Assembly: GCA_934130405.1 (NCBI GenBank)
Contig: CAKOXX010000014.1
Coordinates: 1 to 36,788, forward strand
DNA from: an uncultured Bacilli bacterium
GTDB lineage: Bacteria > Bacillota_I > Bacilli_A > RF39 > UBA660
DNA length: 36,788 nt
Direction: 5' to 3'
Part shown: positions 17,609-24,304 of the stretch, piece after piece
How the letters are laid out: each line of letters opens with the position of its first letter
Position numbering within the stretch: position 1 is the stretch's first letter
The notes under the pieces: generated by a model
What the model saw: only the letters and a program-made list of their open reading frames with translations
The model's database searches: none
Told to the model about the DNA's origin: nothing
Position numbers and translations under genes: made by a program

Positions 17609-20557
17609 TTATATGATTTCTTCTTTATTTTCAATCGCTACTCTAACTAGTTTTGAAACGCCTGACTCTTGCATTGTAATTCCATATAGAGTATCAGCAT
17701 ATTCCATCGTTTTCTTTTTATGGGTGATAATTAAAAACTGTGTTTTATTTTTATAATGTTCTAGATACTTACCAAACTGTGTAACATTTGCTTCATCTAA
17801 AGCAGCTTCTACTTCATCAAAAATACAGAATGGTACTTTTCTAATATTCAATATTGCAAATAACAAGCTAATAGCTGTTAGTGTTTTTTCACCCCCTGAT
17901 AATAATTGAATAGTTGAAAGTTTTTTTCCTGGTGGCGAAGCGATTATCTCAATACCAGTTGTTAATAAATCATCTGGATTAGTTAGTTTTAAGTCAGCAC
18001 TTCCACCATGAAACATCTTAGAGAAAACTATTTTAAATTCTTCTTTAATTTCTTCAAAAGTCTTTAAAAATTCATCTTTCATTACTTGGTCTAGTTCTTC
18101 CATTATCTCTAATAATGTTCCTTCTGCTTTTTCCAAATCTTCTTTTTGATGTAGTAAAAATTCATATCTTGTCTTTACTCTATCATACTCTTCTATCGCT
18201 TGTAAGTTAACCATACCTAAGTCTTTAATAATCATTTTATATTGATTAACTAGCTTTCTTGATTCTTCTACTTCTTCTGTTAACTGATAATCATTTCTAG
18301 CCTTTTCATAAGTCATTGTATATTCTTCTGATAAAGTTTGTAAATAACTATTAAGTTTAATATCAATTCTTGATAATTCTATTTCCAAATTTTTCATTGT
18401 ATCTTGTTTTTTCTTTAGAATTCTACCTTCATAAGTATCTTCATCTTCAAAACTAGCAATGTTACTTTTAAGAGTTTTTAATTTATTATCAAGAAAACTC
18501 TTCTTTTGTTCTAGTTTTTCTTTATAAGTACTCTTCTTATAAAAAGCTTCAATTAGTTCTTTTTCTTTTTCATCAAAACTATCAGTAGAAGCTTCTAATC
18601 TTTTAATTGATTCATTTTTTCTAGTAAGACTTTGTTTTAATTTACTATATCTTTTTTCCTTTTCAGTAATAGTATCTTTAATGCTTTCTAGCTCTTTAGC
18701 TAGATTATAGTAAATATCTTCAATTGTAGTAATCTTTTCTTCTGTTTCTTTAATATCTAATAATACTTTACTTCTTGATTTGGTTAGTGCTTGATAAGTT
18801 CTCCTTAAAGACTCTATTTCTTGTCTTATCATTACAGAACTTCTTCCTTTATAGAAAGTTCCACCTGTCATAGAACCACCTGAGTTGATAACATCACCAT
18901 CAAGAGTTACTATTTTATAGCGATTAGCAGTGTATCTTGCTATTTGAATAGCACTATCCATATCTTTGGCTAAGACAACTAGACCAAATTGGTTATAGAT
19001 TACATCTTTATATTTTTCTTCTGTCTTAATTTTATCTGCTAAGATACCACAATAACCATTAACTTTTTCTAACTGACTTTTTACTTCTACCGGAATATAT
19101 CGTGGTTTAATAACTGTTAATGGGAAGAAAGTTGCTCTTCCTTTCTTTTTATTTTTTAAGTTTGCAATCGCTTCTTTAGCACAAACCTCATCTTTTACTA
19201 AGACAAAGTTTTTACTAGCTGCTATTGCTATATCTAAAGCTTTAGCATAAATATCATCAGTTGTAACAACATTACCAATCGTATCATAGATTCCTTTTAG
19301 TGATTCTTCTTTTAAAATATAGCGAATAACTTCTGGTAAATTAGAACCTTTCTCTTCTTCACTTACTAAAAAGTCAATTTTATGTTTATAGCTCAACTGG
19401 TCTTGATCTATTTTACTATATTCGCTTAAGTAATTTTTCTTAGCTATTTTAGTGGAATCTAATTCTTTCTTTTTAGTTGTTACTTCTTCTTCTTTTTCCT
19501 TAATTTCTTCTTTTAAGTTTGTAAGGTCTTCTTCTAAGAGTGCTAGTTCTTTTTTATCTTTCGATTGTTCTGTTAAAAGAAGACGTAACTCTTCTTCACT
19601 TTCTCCCGCTTCTTTTTTACTACGTTCTAGTTTAAATAGTTCTAAGCTCCCCTCTTGTCTTACAACTTCCTCAGCAGTTTTTATTAATTCATTCTGAACA
19701 AAAGTTATTTCTTTTTGTAGTTCATCTTCTTCTTGTTTAAATTTTAAAAGCTTACTATCTCTGACATTTTCTTCTTTTAAGGCTAAAGATATTTCTTCAT
19801 CTAATTTACGTTTTTCTTCTTTCTTTAGTTTTTCTTCTTCAGTTAAATGATATATGTCATAAGCAAGTAATGCTATTTCTAAAGATTCTAACTTTTTCTT
19901 ATACTCTAAATATTTTTGAGCTTCTTCGCTTTGTCTTTTCAAAGGAGTTACTTGTAGTTCTAACTCAGTTATAATATCTTGTACTCTATCTAAGGCTTCA
20001 TGAGTGCGGTCTAGTTTTCTTAAAGCCTCTTCTTTTCGTTTTTTGTATTTTAAGATACTAGCTGCTTCTTCAAAGATAAGACGGCGTTCATCTTTACTTT
20101 CACTTAGTATCTTTTGTACTTCACCTTGACCAATGATATTGAATGACTCTCTCCCGATACCACTATCCAAAAATAGATTTAAAATATCTTTCAAACGGCA
20201 TTTTTGATTATTTAAAAAATATTCATTTTCACCACTTCTAAATACACGTCTTTTAATTGATACTTCTGTATAAGGTATTGATAAGTAATGATCATTATTA
20301 TCAAAAACAAGTTCCACCGAAGCGACATTTTTCATTTTTCTTGAAGCACTTCCGACAAAGATGACGTCACTCATAGCGCCGTCACCTCTCAAAGTTTTAA
20401 CTGATTGTTCTCCTAAAACCCAACGAACTGCATCAACGATATTACTTTTTCCACTACCATTTGGTCCAACAATACAGGTTGTTTCATCATTTAATACTAT
20501 ATCTATTTTATCAGCAAATGATTTAAAACCATTCGCTACTATTTCTTTTAAATACAT
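17609..20557 (-). CDS. smc: Chromosome segregation protein SMC
   Basis: A 982-residue SMC ATPase that organises the chromosome as a dimer with ScpA/ScpB. Walker A is GPNGSGKSN (about residues 33-41). There are two long coiled-coil arms around a hinge (about residues 400-560, including GGSMTGG near its end), then the ABC signature LLSGGEKTLTAISL and Walker B FCIFDEVEAALDEANV near the C-terminus. It is about 200 residues shorter than Bacillus SMC, mainly through shorter coiled coils. It has its own promoter (20584-20612) and a GGTG ribosome site. scpA/scpB and ftsY are not in the window. Confidence 0.95.
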   Translation of the reverse strand: MYLKEIVANGFKSFADKIDIVLNDETTCIVGPNGSGKSNIVDAVRWVLGEQSVKTLRGDGAMSDVIFVGSASRKMKNVASVELVFDNNDHYLSIPYTEVSIKRRVFRSGENEYFLNNQKCRLKDILNLFLDSGIGRESFNIIGQGEVQKILSESKDERRLIFEEAASILKYKKRKEEALRKLDRTHEALDRVQDIITELELQVTPLKRQSEEAQKYLEYKKKLESLEIALLAYDIYHLTEEEKLKKEEKRKLDEEISLALKEENVRDSKLLKFKQEEDELQKEITFVQNELIKTAEEVVRQEGSLELFKLERSKKEAGESEEELRLLLTEQSKDKKELALLEEDLTNLKEEIKEKEEEVTTKKKELDSTKIAKKNYLSEYSKIDQDQLSYKHKIDFLVSEEEKGSNLPEVIRYILKEESLKGIYDTIGNVVTTDDIYAKALDIAIAASKNFVLVKDEVCAKEAIANLKNKKKGRATFFPLTVIKPRYIPVEVKSQLEKVNGYCGILADKIKTEEKYKDVIYNQFGLVVLAKDMDSAIQIARYTANRYKIVTLDGDVINSGGSMTGGTFYKGRSSVMIRQEIESLRRTYQALTKSRSKVLLDIKETEEKITTIEDIYYNLAKELESIKDTITEKEKRYSKLKQSLTRKNESIKRLEASTDSFDEKEKELIEAFYKKSTYKEKLEQKKSFLDNKLKTLKSNIASFEDEDTYEGRILKKKQDTMKNLEIELSRIDIKLNSYLQTLSEEYTMTYEKARNDYQLTEEVEESRKLVNQYKMIIKDLGMVNLQAIEEYDRVKTRYEFLLHQKEDLEKAEGTLLEIMEELDQVMKDEFLKTFEEIKEEFKIVFSKMFHGGSADLKLTNPDDLLTTGIEIIASPPGKKLSTIQLLSGGEKTLTAISLLFAILNIRKVPFCIFDEVEAALDEANVTQFGKYLEHYKNKTQFLIITHKKKTMEYADTLYGITMQESGVSKLVRVAIENKEEII

Positions 20558-20583
20558 ATCTTACACCTACATTTTCTATATAG

Positions 20584-20612
20584 ATTTTACCAAATTATAA
20601 GATATTTAACAA
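20584..20612 (-). promoter_or_regulatory. Promoter of smc
   Basis: On the minus strand: TTGTTA (20612-20607), 17 bp, TAAAAT (20589-20584) with TGG extension, 27 bp upstream of the smc start. Confidence 0.6.
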
Positions 20613-20701
20613 GAAATTTAGACTATATAACGGTAAATACTATATTTTTGAAAAGTTAATTTTTATTTGTTGTAAAGACTATTTCTTTTTGCTATTATTT
20701 A

Positions 20702-20818
20702 AAGTTACTTAGATTAATTTCTCTAATCATATTACTATCTGCTTTATTAGTATTATCAATAATAGATAATAAAAAGACACTCTTCATTAAAGTAGAGTGT
20801 CACCCAAAATCTTTTTGA
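20702..20818 (+). pseudogene. Unit 1 peptide gene, start lost
   Basis: The frame from 20702 encodes the same hydrophobic core as the later units (LLRLISLIILLSALLVLSII), followed by a polar extension to a TGA stop. The upstream part, including ATG, ribosome site and sense promoter, is missing or unrecognisable. The toxin of this unit is probably dead, while its antisense RNA promoter and terminator look intact. Confidence 0.6.
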
Positions 20819-20880
20819 AGAAGACATTTACTACCAAATAAATGTTCCTCTTTTTTATTTTATGCAAATTCATTTGCTAC
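20766..20880 (-). ncRNA. Candidate antisense RNA of unit 1
   Basis: Minus-strand promoter TTGTTA (20915-20910), 17 bp, TAATAT (20892-20887). The predicted 5' end near 20880 lies beside a 6-bp-stem hairpin (20864-20877). A terminator hairpin GACACTCT/AGAGTGTC (20776-20801) is followed by TTTTT. Inferred RNA of about 115 nt, still present although its peptide partner has lost its start. Confidence 0.55.
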
Positions 20881-20964
20881 ATACATATTAGCACAACACT
20901 TATCATTTAACAAGGTATTTTGCTACGAGAAAAGTTCAAATATTAAAAAGTATTATTTATTTAA

Positions 20965-20993
20965 TTGGTTAATTATCTTATCTATGTTATTAT
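20965..20993 (+). promoter_or_regulatory. Sense promoter of unit 2 peptide gene
   Basis: TTGGTT, 17 bp, TATTAT with TG extension. The predicted mRNA would start near 21000, giving a ~60-nt leader that contains GAGTGTCA (21017-21024). The same sequence recurs after the ORF and is therefore complementary to the antisense RNA. Confidence 0.55.
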
Positions 20994-21061
20994 CTTTAAC
21001 AGGAACATTTATAGATGAGTGTCATCCTTCTTATATAAAACATATAAGGAGGTGGTGATTT

Positions 21062-21154
21062 ATGAAAACTAAGACTTTTATTCTAAAATTTCTTAGATTA
21101 ATTTCATTAATCTTACTACTATCCACCTTATTGGTACTAGCAGTAAAAAACTAA
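21062..21154 (+). CDS. Unit 2 small hydrophobic peptide (candidate type I toxin)
   Basis: A 30-residue peptide with a basic N-terminus (MKTKTFILKFLR), one hydrophobic helix (about residues 13-27) and the end AVKN. This is the profile of membrane-acting type I toxins such as Fst, Ldr or TxpA, although the sequence is not recognisable as any of them. A very strong ribosome site (AAGGAGG, 9 bp) precedes the ATG. The unit has a sense promoter, a downstream terminator (21203-21239) and a convergent antisense RNA. Toxicity is inferred from architecture alone. Confidence 0.65.
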   Translation: MKTKTFILKFLRLISLILLLSTLLVLAVKN

Positions 21155-21261
21155 AACAAAGACACTCTTCATCAAGATAGAGTGTCAACAACAAACTTTG
21201 AAGGAGACATTCACTACCAAATAAATGTTCCTCTTTTTTATTTTATGCAAATTCATTTGCT
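21145..21261 (-). ncRNA. Candidate antisense RNA of unit 2
   Basis: Minus-strand promoter TTGTTA (21296-21291), 17 bp, TAGTAT (21273-21268). The predicted 5' end near 21261 is followed at once by a hairpin (21247-21260, GCAAAT pairing with ATTTGC). The RNA ends at GACACTCT/AGAGTGTC (21161-21186) plus a T-rich tail. It overlaps the 3' part of the peptide mRNA. Its TGACACTC segment can also pair with GAGTGTCA in that mRNA's leader, as RNA II does in the Fst/par system. Confidence 0.6.
21203..21239 (+). terminator. Sense terminator of unit 2
   Basis: GGA(g)ACATT pairs with AATGTTCC with one bulged base, followed by a T-run. Equivalent hairpins follow units 1 and 3; in unit 3 (21583-21621) the stem is extended to GAGG/CCTC. 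Confidence 0.65.
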
Positions 21262-21347
21262 ACATACATACTACCACAATACTAACTTATTAACAAGTAA
21301 TTTTACTACGGAAAAAGTTTAAATATTTAAAAGTATTATCTATTTAA

Positions 21348-21376
21348 TTGGTTAATTACTATATCTATGTTATTGT
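21348..21376 (+). promoter_or_regulatory. Sense promoter of unit 3 peptide gene
   Basis: TTGGTT, 17 bp, TATTGT, in the same relative place as in unit 2. The leader that follows contains GAGTGTCAAC close to the ribosome site; the same 10-mer recurs after the hydrophobic core. Confidence 0.5.
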
Positions 21377-21445
21377 CATTAACCGGAATATTTATAACTG
21401 AGTGTCAACCTCCTGTCACAAAAAAATAGCAAGGAGGTAGATAGA

Positions 21446-21589
21446 ATGAAAACTAAAACTTTTATTTTAAAGTTACTTAGACTAATTTCACTAATCATAT
21501 TACTATCCACTTTATTAGTATTATCAATAATGGATAACAAAAAGGCACTCTTCATTAAAGTAGAGTGTCAACAAAACATTATGAGGTGA
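21446..21589 (+). CDS. Unit 3 hydrophobic peptide with extended C-terminus (candidate type I toxin)
   Basis: A 47-residue peptide. Residues 1-28 match the unit 2 peptide closely (MKTKTFILKLLRLISLIILL at the start). Instead of stopping, the frame runs on through the antisense terminator sequence (DNKKALFIKVECQQ) to a TGA. The ribosome site is AGGAGG, 8 bp before ATG. The unit 1 remnant has the same extension, so the long form may be ancestral and unit 2 shortened. Whether the tail matters is unknown. Confidence 0.6.
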   Translation: MKTKTFILKLLRLISLIILLSTLLVLSIMDNKKALFIKVECQQNIMR

Positions 21590-21643
21590 CATTCACTACG
21601 AAATAAATGTTCCTCTTTTTTATTTTATGCAAGTTTACTTGCT
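21534..21643 (-). ncRNA. Candidate antisense RNA of unit 3
   Basis: Promoter TTGTTA (21678-21673), 17 bp, TAATAT (21655-21650). The 5' hairpin at 21629-21642 is GCAAGT/ACTTGC, differing from units 1 and 2 by a compensated base pair. The terminator stem (21544-21569) keeps pairing through a G-T wobble and is followed by TTTTT. Confidence 0.6.
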
Positions 21644-21750
21644 ACATACATATTAGCACAATGCTAATTTATTAACAAGTAATTTTACTACGATAAATAC
21701 TATAACTTTTTTCTTTATCATTTTAAAATATATTACGAAAGAAAGTAATA

Positions 21751-21832
21751 TCACATTTTTCCAGCAATTTTAACACCACATTATCACAAAATTCCAGCAC
21801 TTTTAGACGCTTATTTTCACATTTTTCCATTC
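21751..21832 (+). repeat. Degenerate 33-bp tandem repeat
   Basis: TCACAWWWTTCC elements begin at 21751, 21784 and 21817, exactly 33 bp apart. The first two continue CCAGCAnTTTTA; the third is cut short. One more copy of the 12-mer TCACATTTTTCC lies upstream of rpmB at 7518. No function is evident. Confidence 0.5.
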
Positions 21833-21862
21833 TACTATTATTTTCTGATACATTTTGTATAT

Positions 21863-21897
21863 AATTAAAAGACACTCTTCATAAAATAGAGAGTGTC
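21863..21897 (-). terminator. Terminator of the rplU-prp-rpmA-obg operon
   Basis: GACACTCT (21871-21878) pairs with AGAGTGTC (21890-21897); on the minus strand it is followed by a TTTTAATTAT tract. It lies 14 bp beyond the obg stop. The stem is identical to the antisense-RNA terminators of the neighbouring array. Confidence 0.75.
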
Positions 21898-21910
21898 AAA
21901 TAAAATTTAA

Positions 21911-23179
21911 CTAGTTATTTTTAAATTCGAAATAGAAGTCTAGTATTCTGACCATATCACCATCTTGAGCGCCCATTTCTTCTAGCTTCTCATCGATTCC
22001 CATTCTTCTTAATTTCTTAGCAAAGCGTAACATTCCTTCCTCAGTACTAAATTTAGTCATTTTGAATAGTTTTTCTACTTCTTCACCTTTGATAACGAAA
22101 CAGTCATCTTCTTTTTCAATCGTGAATGGTTCTTCCTCTTTAAATTTATATAAAACATAATCTTCATAATCATCATTTTCATATAAATCAACTTCTCTAT
22201 TTTTAGACACTATCTCTTCTAAGTAATCAACCACTTCTTGAAGACCAGTTTTTTCAAAAGCTGATATTGCAAAGATTTTCTTATCTTTAATATTTTCTTT
22301 TAAGATATTTAGTTTTTCTTCACTTCCTGCTACATCCATTTTGTTTGCTACAACAACCATGTCTTTTGCCATTAACTTTTCGTTAAAAGCTTTTAATTCA
22401 TTATTGATTAATTTATAGTCATTAAGTGGATCTTCGCGAGACATATCTAAAACGTGAAGTAAAACTTTAGTTCTTTCAATATGTTTTAAAAATCTATCAC
22501 CTAAGCCATCACCTTTGCTAGCTCCTTCAATTAGTCCCGGTAAATCTGCCATAACAAAAGTATCACCATTAGTTGCTCTTACCACTCCTAGGTGAGGATG
22601 AAGAGTTGTAAATGGATAATCAGCTATTTTAGGTTTTGCTTTTGAAACACTAGAAATGATAGTACTCTTTCCAACACTTGGAAAACCAACCAAACCAACA
22701 TCAGCTAGAAGTTTTAATTCTACTTTTATCTCACGTTCTTCACCTGGTTCACCATTTTCGGAAAAATTAGGAGCAGTATTTGCCTGTGTCTTAAAGGCAG
22801 TGTTACCACGACCACCTCTTCCACCATGTGCTACAACAAAAGAAGAATCTTTTCCTTTTAAGTCTGCTAAAACAAGACCAGTATCCATATCGGTTATTAC
22901 CGTACCTTGTGGTACTTTAACAACAATTGGTTCCCTACTCTTACCATGTTGATTTTTACCTTTACCGTTTTCTCCCTTTTCTCCTTTAATTAACTTTTGA
23001 TAACGTAAATCAAGTAAAGTGTGAAGTCCTTCATCTACTTTAAAGACGATATCGGCACCGTGCCCTCCATTACCACCATAAGGTCCACCATAAGCGATAT
23101 ATTTTTCTCTTCGAAAAGCAGTACAACCATCTCCACCGTTTCCTGCTATTACTTTTAATACTACTTCATCTACAAACAT
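21911..23179 (-). CDS. obg: Obg/CgtA GTPase
   Basis: A 422-residue ribosome-associated GTPase acting in large-subunit assembly and stress responses. A glycine-rich Obg fold fills about residues 1-158 (GNGGDGCTAFRREKY, GGPYGGNGGHGADI). The G domain has G1 GFPSVGKST (about 165-173), G3 ADLPG and G4 ANKMD. A C-terminal OCT domain completes the protein (about residues 335-422). Normal length. It is the distal gene of the rplU-prp-rpmA-obg operon, 43 bp after rpmA, and ends at a strong terminator. Confidence 0.96.
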   Translation of the reverse strand: MFVDEVVLKVIAGNGGDGCTAFRREKYIAYGGPYGGNGGHGADIVFKVDEGLHTLLDLRYQKLIKGEKGENGKGKNQHGKSREPIVVKVPQGTVITDMDTGLVLADLKGKDSSFVVAHGGRGGRGNTAFKTQANTAPNFSENGEPGEEREIKVELKLLADVGLVGFPSVGKSTIISSVSKAKPKIADYPFTTLHPHLGVVRATNGDTFVMADLPGLIEGASKGDGLGDRFLKHIERTKVLLHVLDMSREDPLNDYKLINNELKAFNEKLMAKDMVVVANKMDVAGSEEKLNILKENIKDKKIFAISAFEKTGLQEVVDYLEEIVSKNREVDLYENDDYEDYVLYKFKEEEPFTIEKEDDCFVIKGEEVEKLFKMTKFSTEEGMLRFAKKLRRMGIDEKLEEMGAQDGDMVRILDFYFEFKNN

Positions 23180-23222
23180 AGCTAATCACCTTTCTTTCTC
23201 TAAAAGAAAAAAAGCAGCTGTA

Positions 23223-23513
23223 TTACTCAGCAACTGGGTAAACAGATACTTGCTTTTTATCTCTACCTACACGTTCAAACTTAACAATACCATCAACAGT
23301 AGCATAGATAGTATCATCATTACCACGTCTAGCATTAACTCCTGGATAAATCTTTGTTCCTCTTTGACGATATAGAATACTTCCTGCTGTTACGAATTCT
23401 CCATCAGCAGCTTTTGCTCCTAAACGTCTTCCGATTGAGTCACGTCCATTTGCAGTTGAACTTTGTCCTTTTTTATGTGCAAAGAATTGAATGTTTAACT
23501 TTAATAATTCCAC
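23223..23513 (-). CDS. rpmA: 50S ribosomal protein L27 with cleavable N-terminal extension
   Basis: A 96-residue precursor of L27, the large-subunit protein whose N-terminus reaches the peptidyl transferase centre. The leader MELLKLNIQFF precedes AHKKGQSSTANGRDS, matching the Firmicute Prp cleavage site (after FF) exactly. The protease gene lies immediately upstream (13-bp gap). The rest of the protein is canonical (GRRLGAKAADGEFVTAGSIL, QRGTKIYPG). Confidence 0.97.
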   Translation of the reverse strand: MELLKLNIQFFAHKKGQSSTANGRDSIGRRLGAKAADGEFVTAGSILYRQRGTKIYPGVNARRGNDDTIYATVDGIVKFERVGRDKKQVSVYPVAE

Positions 23514-23526
23514 GTTTGTCTCCTCC

Positions 23527-23829
23527 TTACTTTATCTCAATATTATCTTTATAATTTTCTTCTAATTCCTTTAGTAAAGAAATCATATTGCAAATTAAGG
23601 TTTCTGTTATTTTGTCTTGTTTACAAACATTTATTGTTAATCCTTTTTTAGTCACTTGATATGTCAAAGCTTCTTTATCTATTAATAAGATACCATTAAT
23701 TGTAGTAGTAACAATCGAACTTGTGGCACTACAAACGATGTCTTTACCATAATCATCATACATAGCGTGACCTAATATTGCAATTTTTTTATAAAATCCA
23801 TTTTCTTTTTCTGTTTTAACACTAATCAT
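23527..23829 (-). CDS. prp: Ribosomal-processing cysteine protease Prp
   Basis: A 100-residue YsxB/Prp-family protease that removes the L27 leader. The catalytic His lies in LGHAMYDDYG (about residue 21) and the Cys in KDIVCSATSS (about residue 33), in the family's GHA...G.D.VC..... arrangement. It sits between rplU and rpmA, where it always occurs in Firmicutes with leader-bearing L27. Confidence 0.93.
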   Translation of the reverse strand: MISVKTEKENGFYKKIAILGHAMYDDYGKDIVCSATSSIVTTTINGILLIDKEALTYQVTKKGLTINVCKQDKITETLICNMISLLKELEENYKDNIEIK

Positions 23830-23831
23830 AA

Positions 23832-24134
23832 TTAACCATTAATTTTAGTAATTTTGATTTTTGTATAAGGTTGACGATGTCCTTGAGTTTTACGATTACT
23901 TCTAGACTTGTTCTTATACTTAAAGATACGGATTTTCTTACTTTTTCCTTGTTTTAAAACAGTACCTTTAACAGTAGCACCATCAAGATAAGGAGTTCCA
24001 ATTTTTCCATCGATCATTAATACTTCATCGAAAGTAACTTCTGTTCCATCTTCTACATTTAATTTTTCAACGAAGATTTCGTCTCCTTCACTAACACGAT
24101 ATTGTTTTCCACCGGTTTTAATAACTGCGTACAT
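23832..24134 (-). CDS. rplU: 50S ribosomal protein L21
   Basis: A 100-residue large-subunit protein. MYAVIKTGGKQYRV at the start and the basic KNKSRSNRKTQGHRQPYTKIKI stretch near the end are canonical. It is the first gene of the operon, preceded by an AGGAGG site and by an L21-type leader RNA. The gap to prp is two bases. Confidence 0.97.
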   Translation of the reverse strand: MYAVIKTGGKQYRVSEGDEIFVEKLNVEDGTEVTFDEVLMIDGKIGTPYLDGATVKGTVLKQGKSKKIRIFKYKNKSRSNRKTQGHRQPYTKIKITKING

Positions 24135-24136
24135 TT

Positions 24137-24243
24137 TTTATACCTCCTTTATTTAACTTAAGACTCGCTCTTAAGGTACAGAGAAAATTCTGTTTCTACC
24201 TTTTCAATGCGGTTTGAGAAAGAGGTTTCCTCTCGCTACAAAC
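24137..24243 (-). ncRNA. L21 leader RNA (ribosomal-protein autoregulatory leader)
   Basis: Between the promoter and the rplU ribosome site the predicted transcript has several stems. GCGAGAGGAAACCTCTTTC forms one (GAGAGG/CCTCTT); AACAGAATTTTCTCTGT forms another. A long-range pairing AGACTCG/CGAGTCT brackets the region between the promoter and the rplU ribosome site. Position, size (~107 nt) and the multi-stem layout match the known L21 leader of Firmicutes, which is thought to bind L21 and repress the operon. Assignment by position and structure; no covariance search was run. Confidence 0.6.
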
Positions 24244-24249
24244 AAGACT

Positions 24250-24278
24250 ATTTTACCATACGAGTCTTTAATAGTCAA
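24250..24278 (-). promoter_or_regulatory. Promoter of the rplU operon
   Basis: TTGACT (24278-24273), 17 bp, TAAAAT (24255-24250) with TGG extension on the minus strand; a transcription start near 24243 is predicted. Confidence 0.7.
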
Positions 24279-24304
24279 ACAATTTTTGTGATAAATTGGT
24301 GTAT

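Larger units (their letters stand above)
20690..21700 (+). repeat. Three tandem ~384-bp units, each a candidate type I toxin-antitoxin locus
   Basis: Equivalent points of the three units fall at 20702, 21086 and 21470, exactly 384 bp apart. Each unit holds a hydrophobic peptide ORF on the plus strand (start lost in unit 1), two hairpins, and a minus-strand promoter reading back across the ORF's 3' end. Promoter boxes, hairpins and ribosome sites are better conserved than the spacers. This is the only coding content seen between smc and obg. Confidence 0.8.

Noticed and set aside
21751..21832. CRISPR array
   Set aside because: Three degenerate 33-bp units without conserved repeat/unique spacer alternation and no cas genes.
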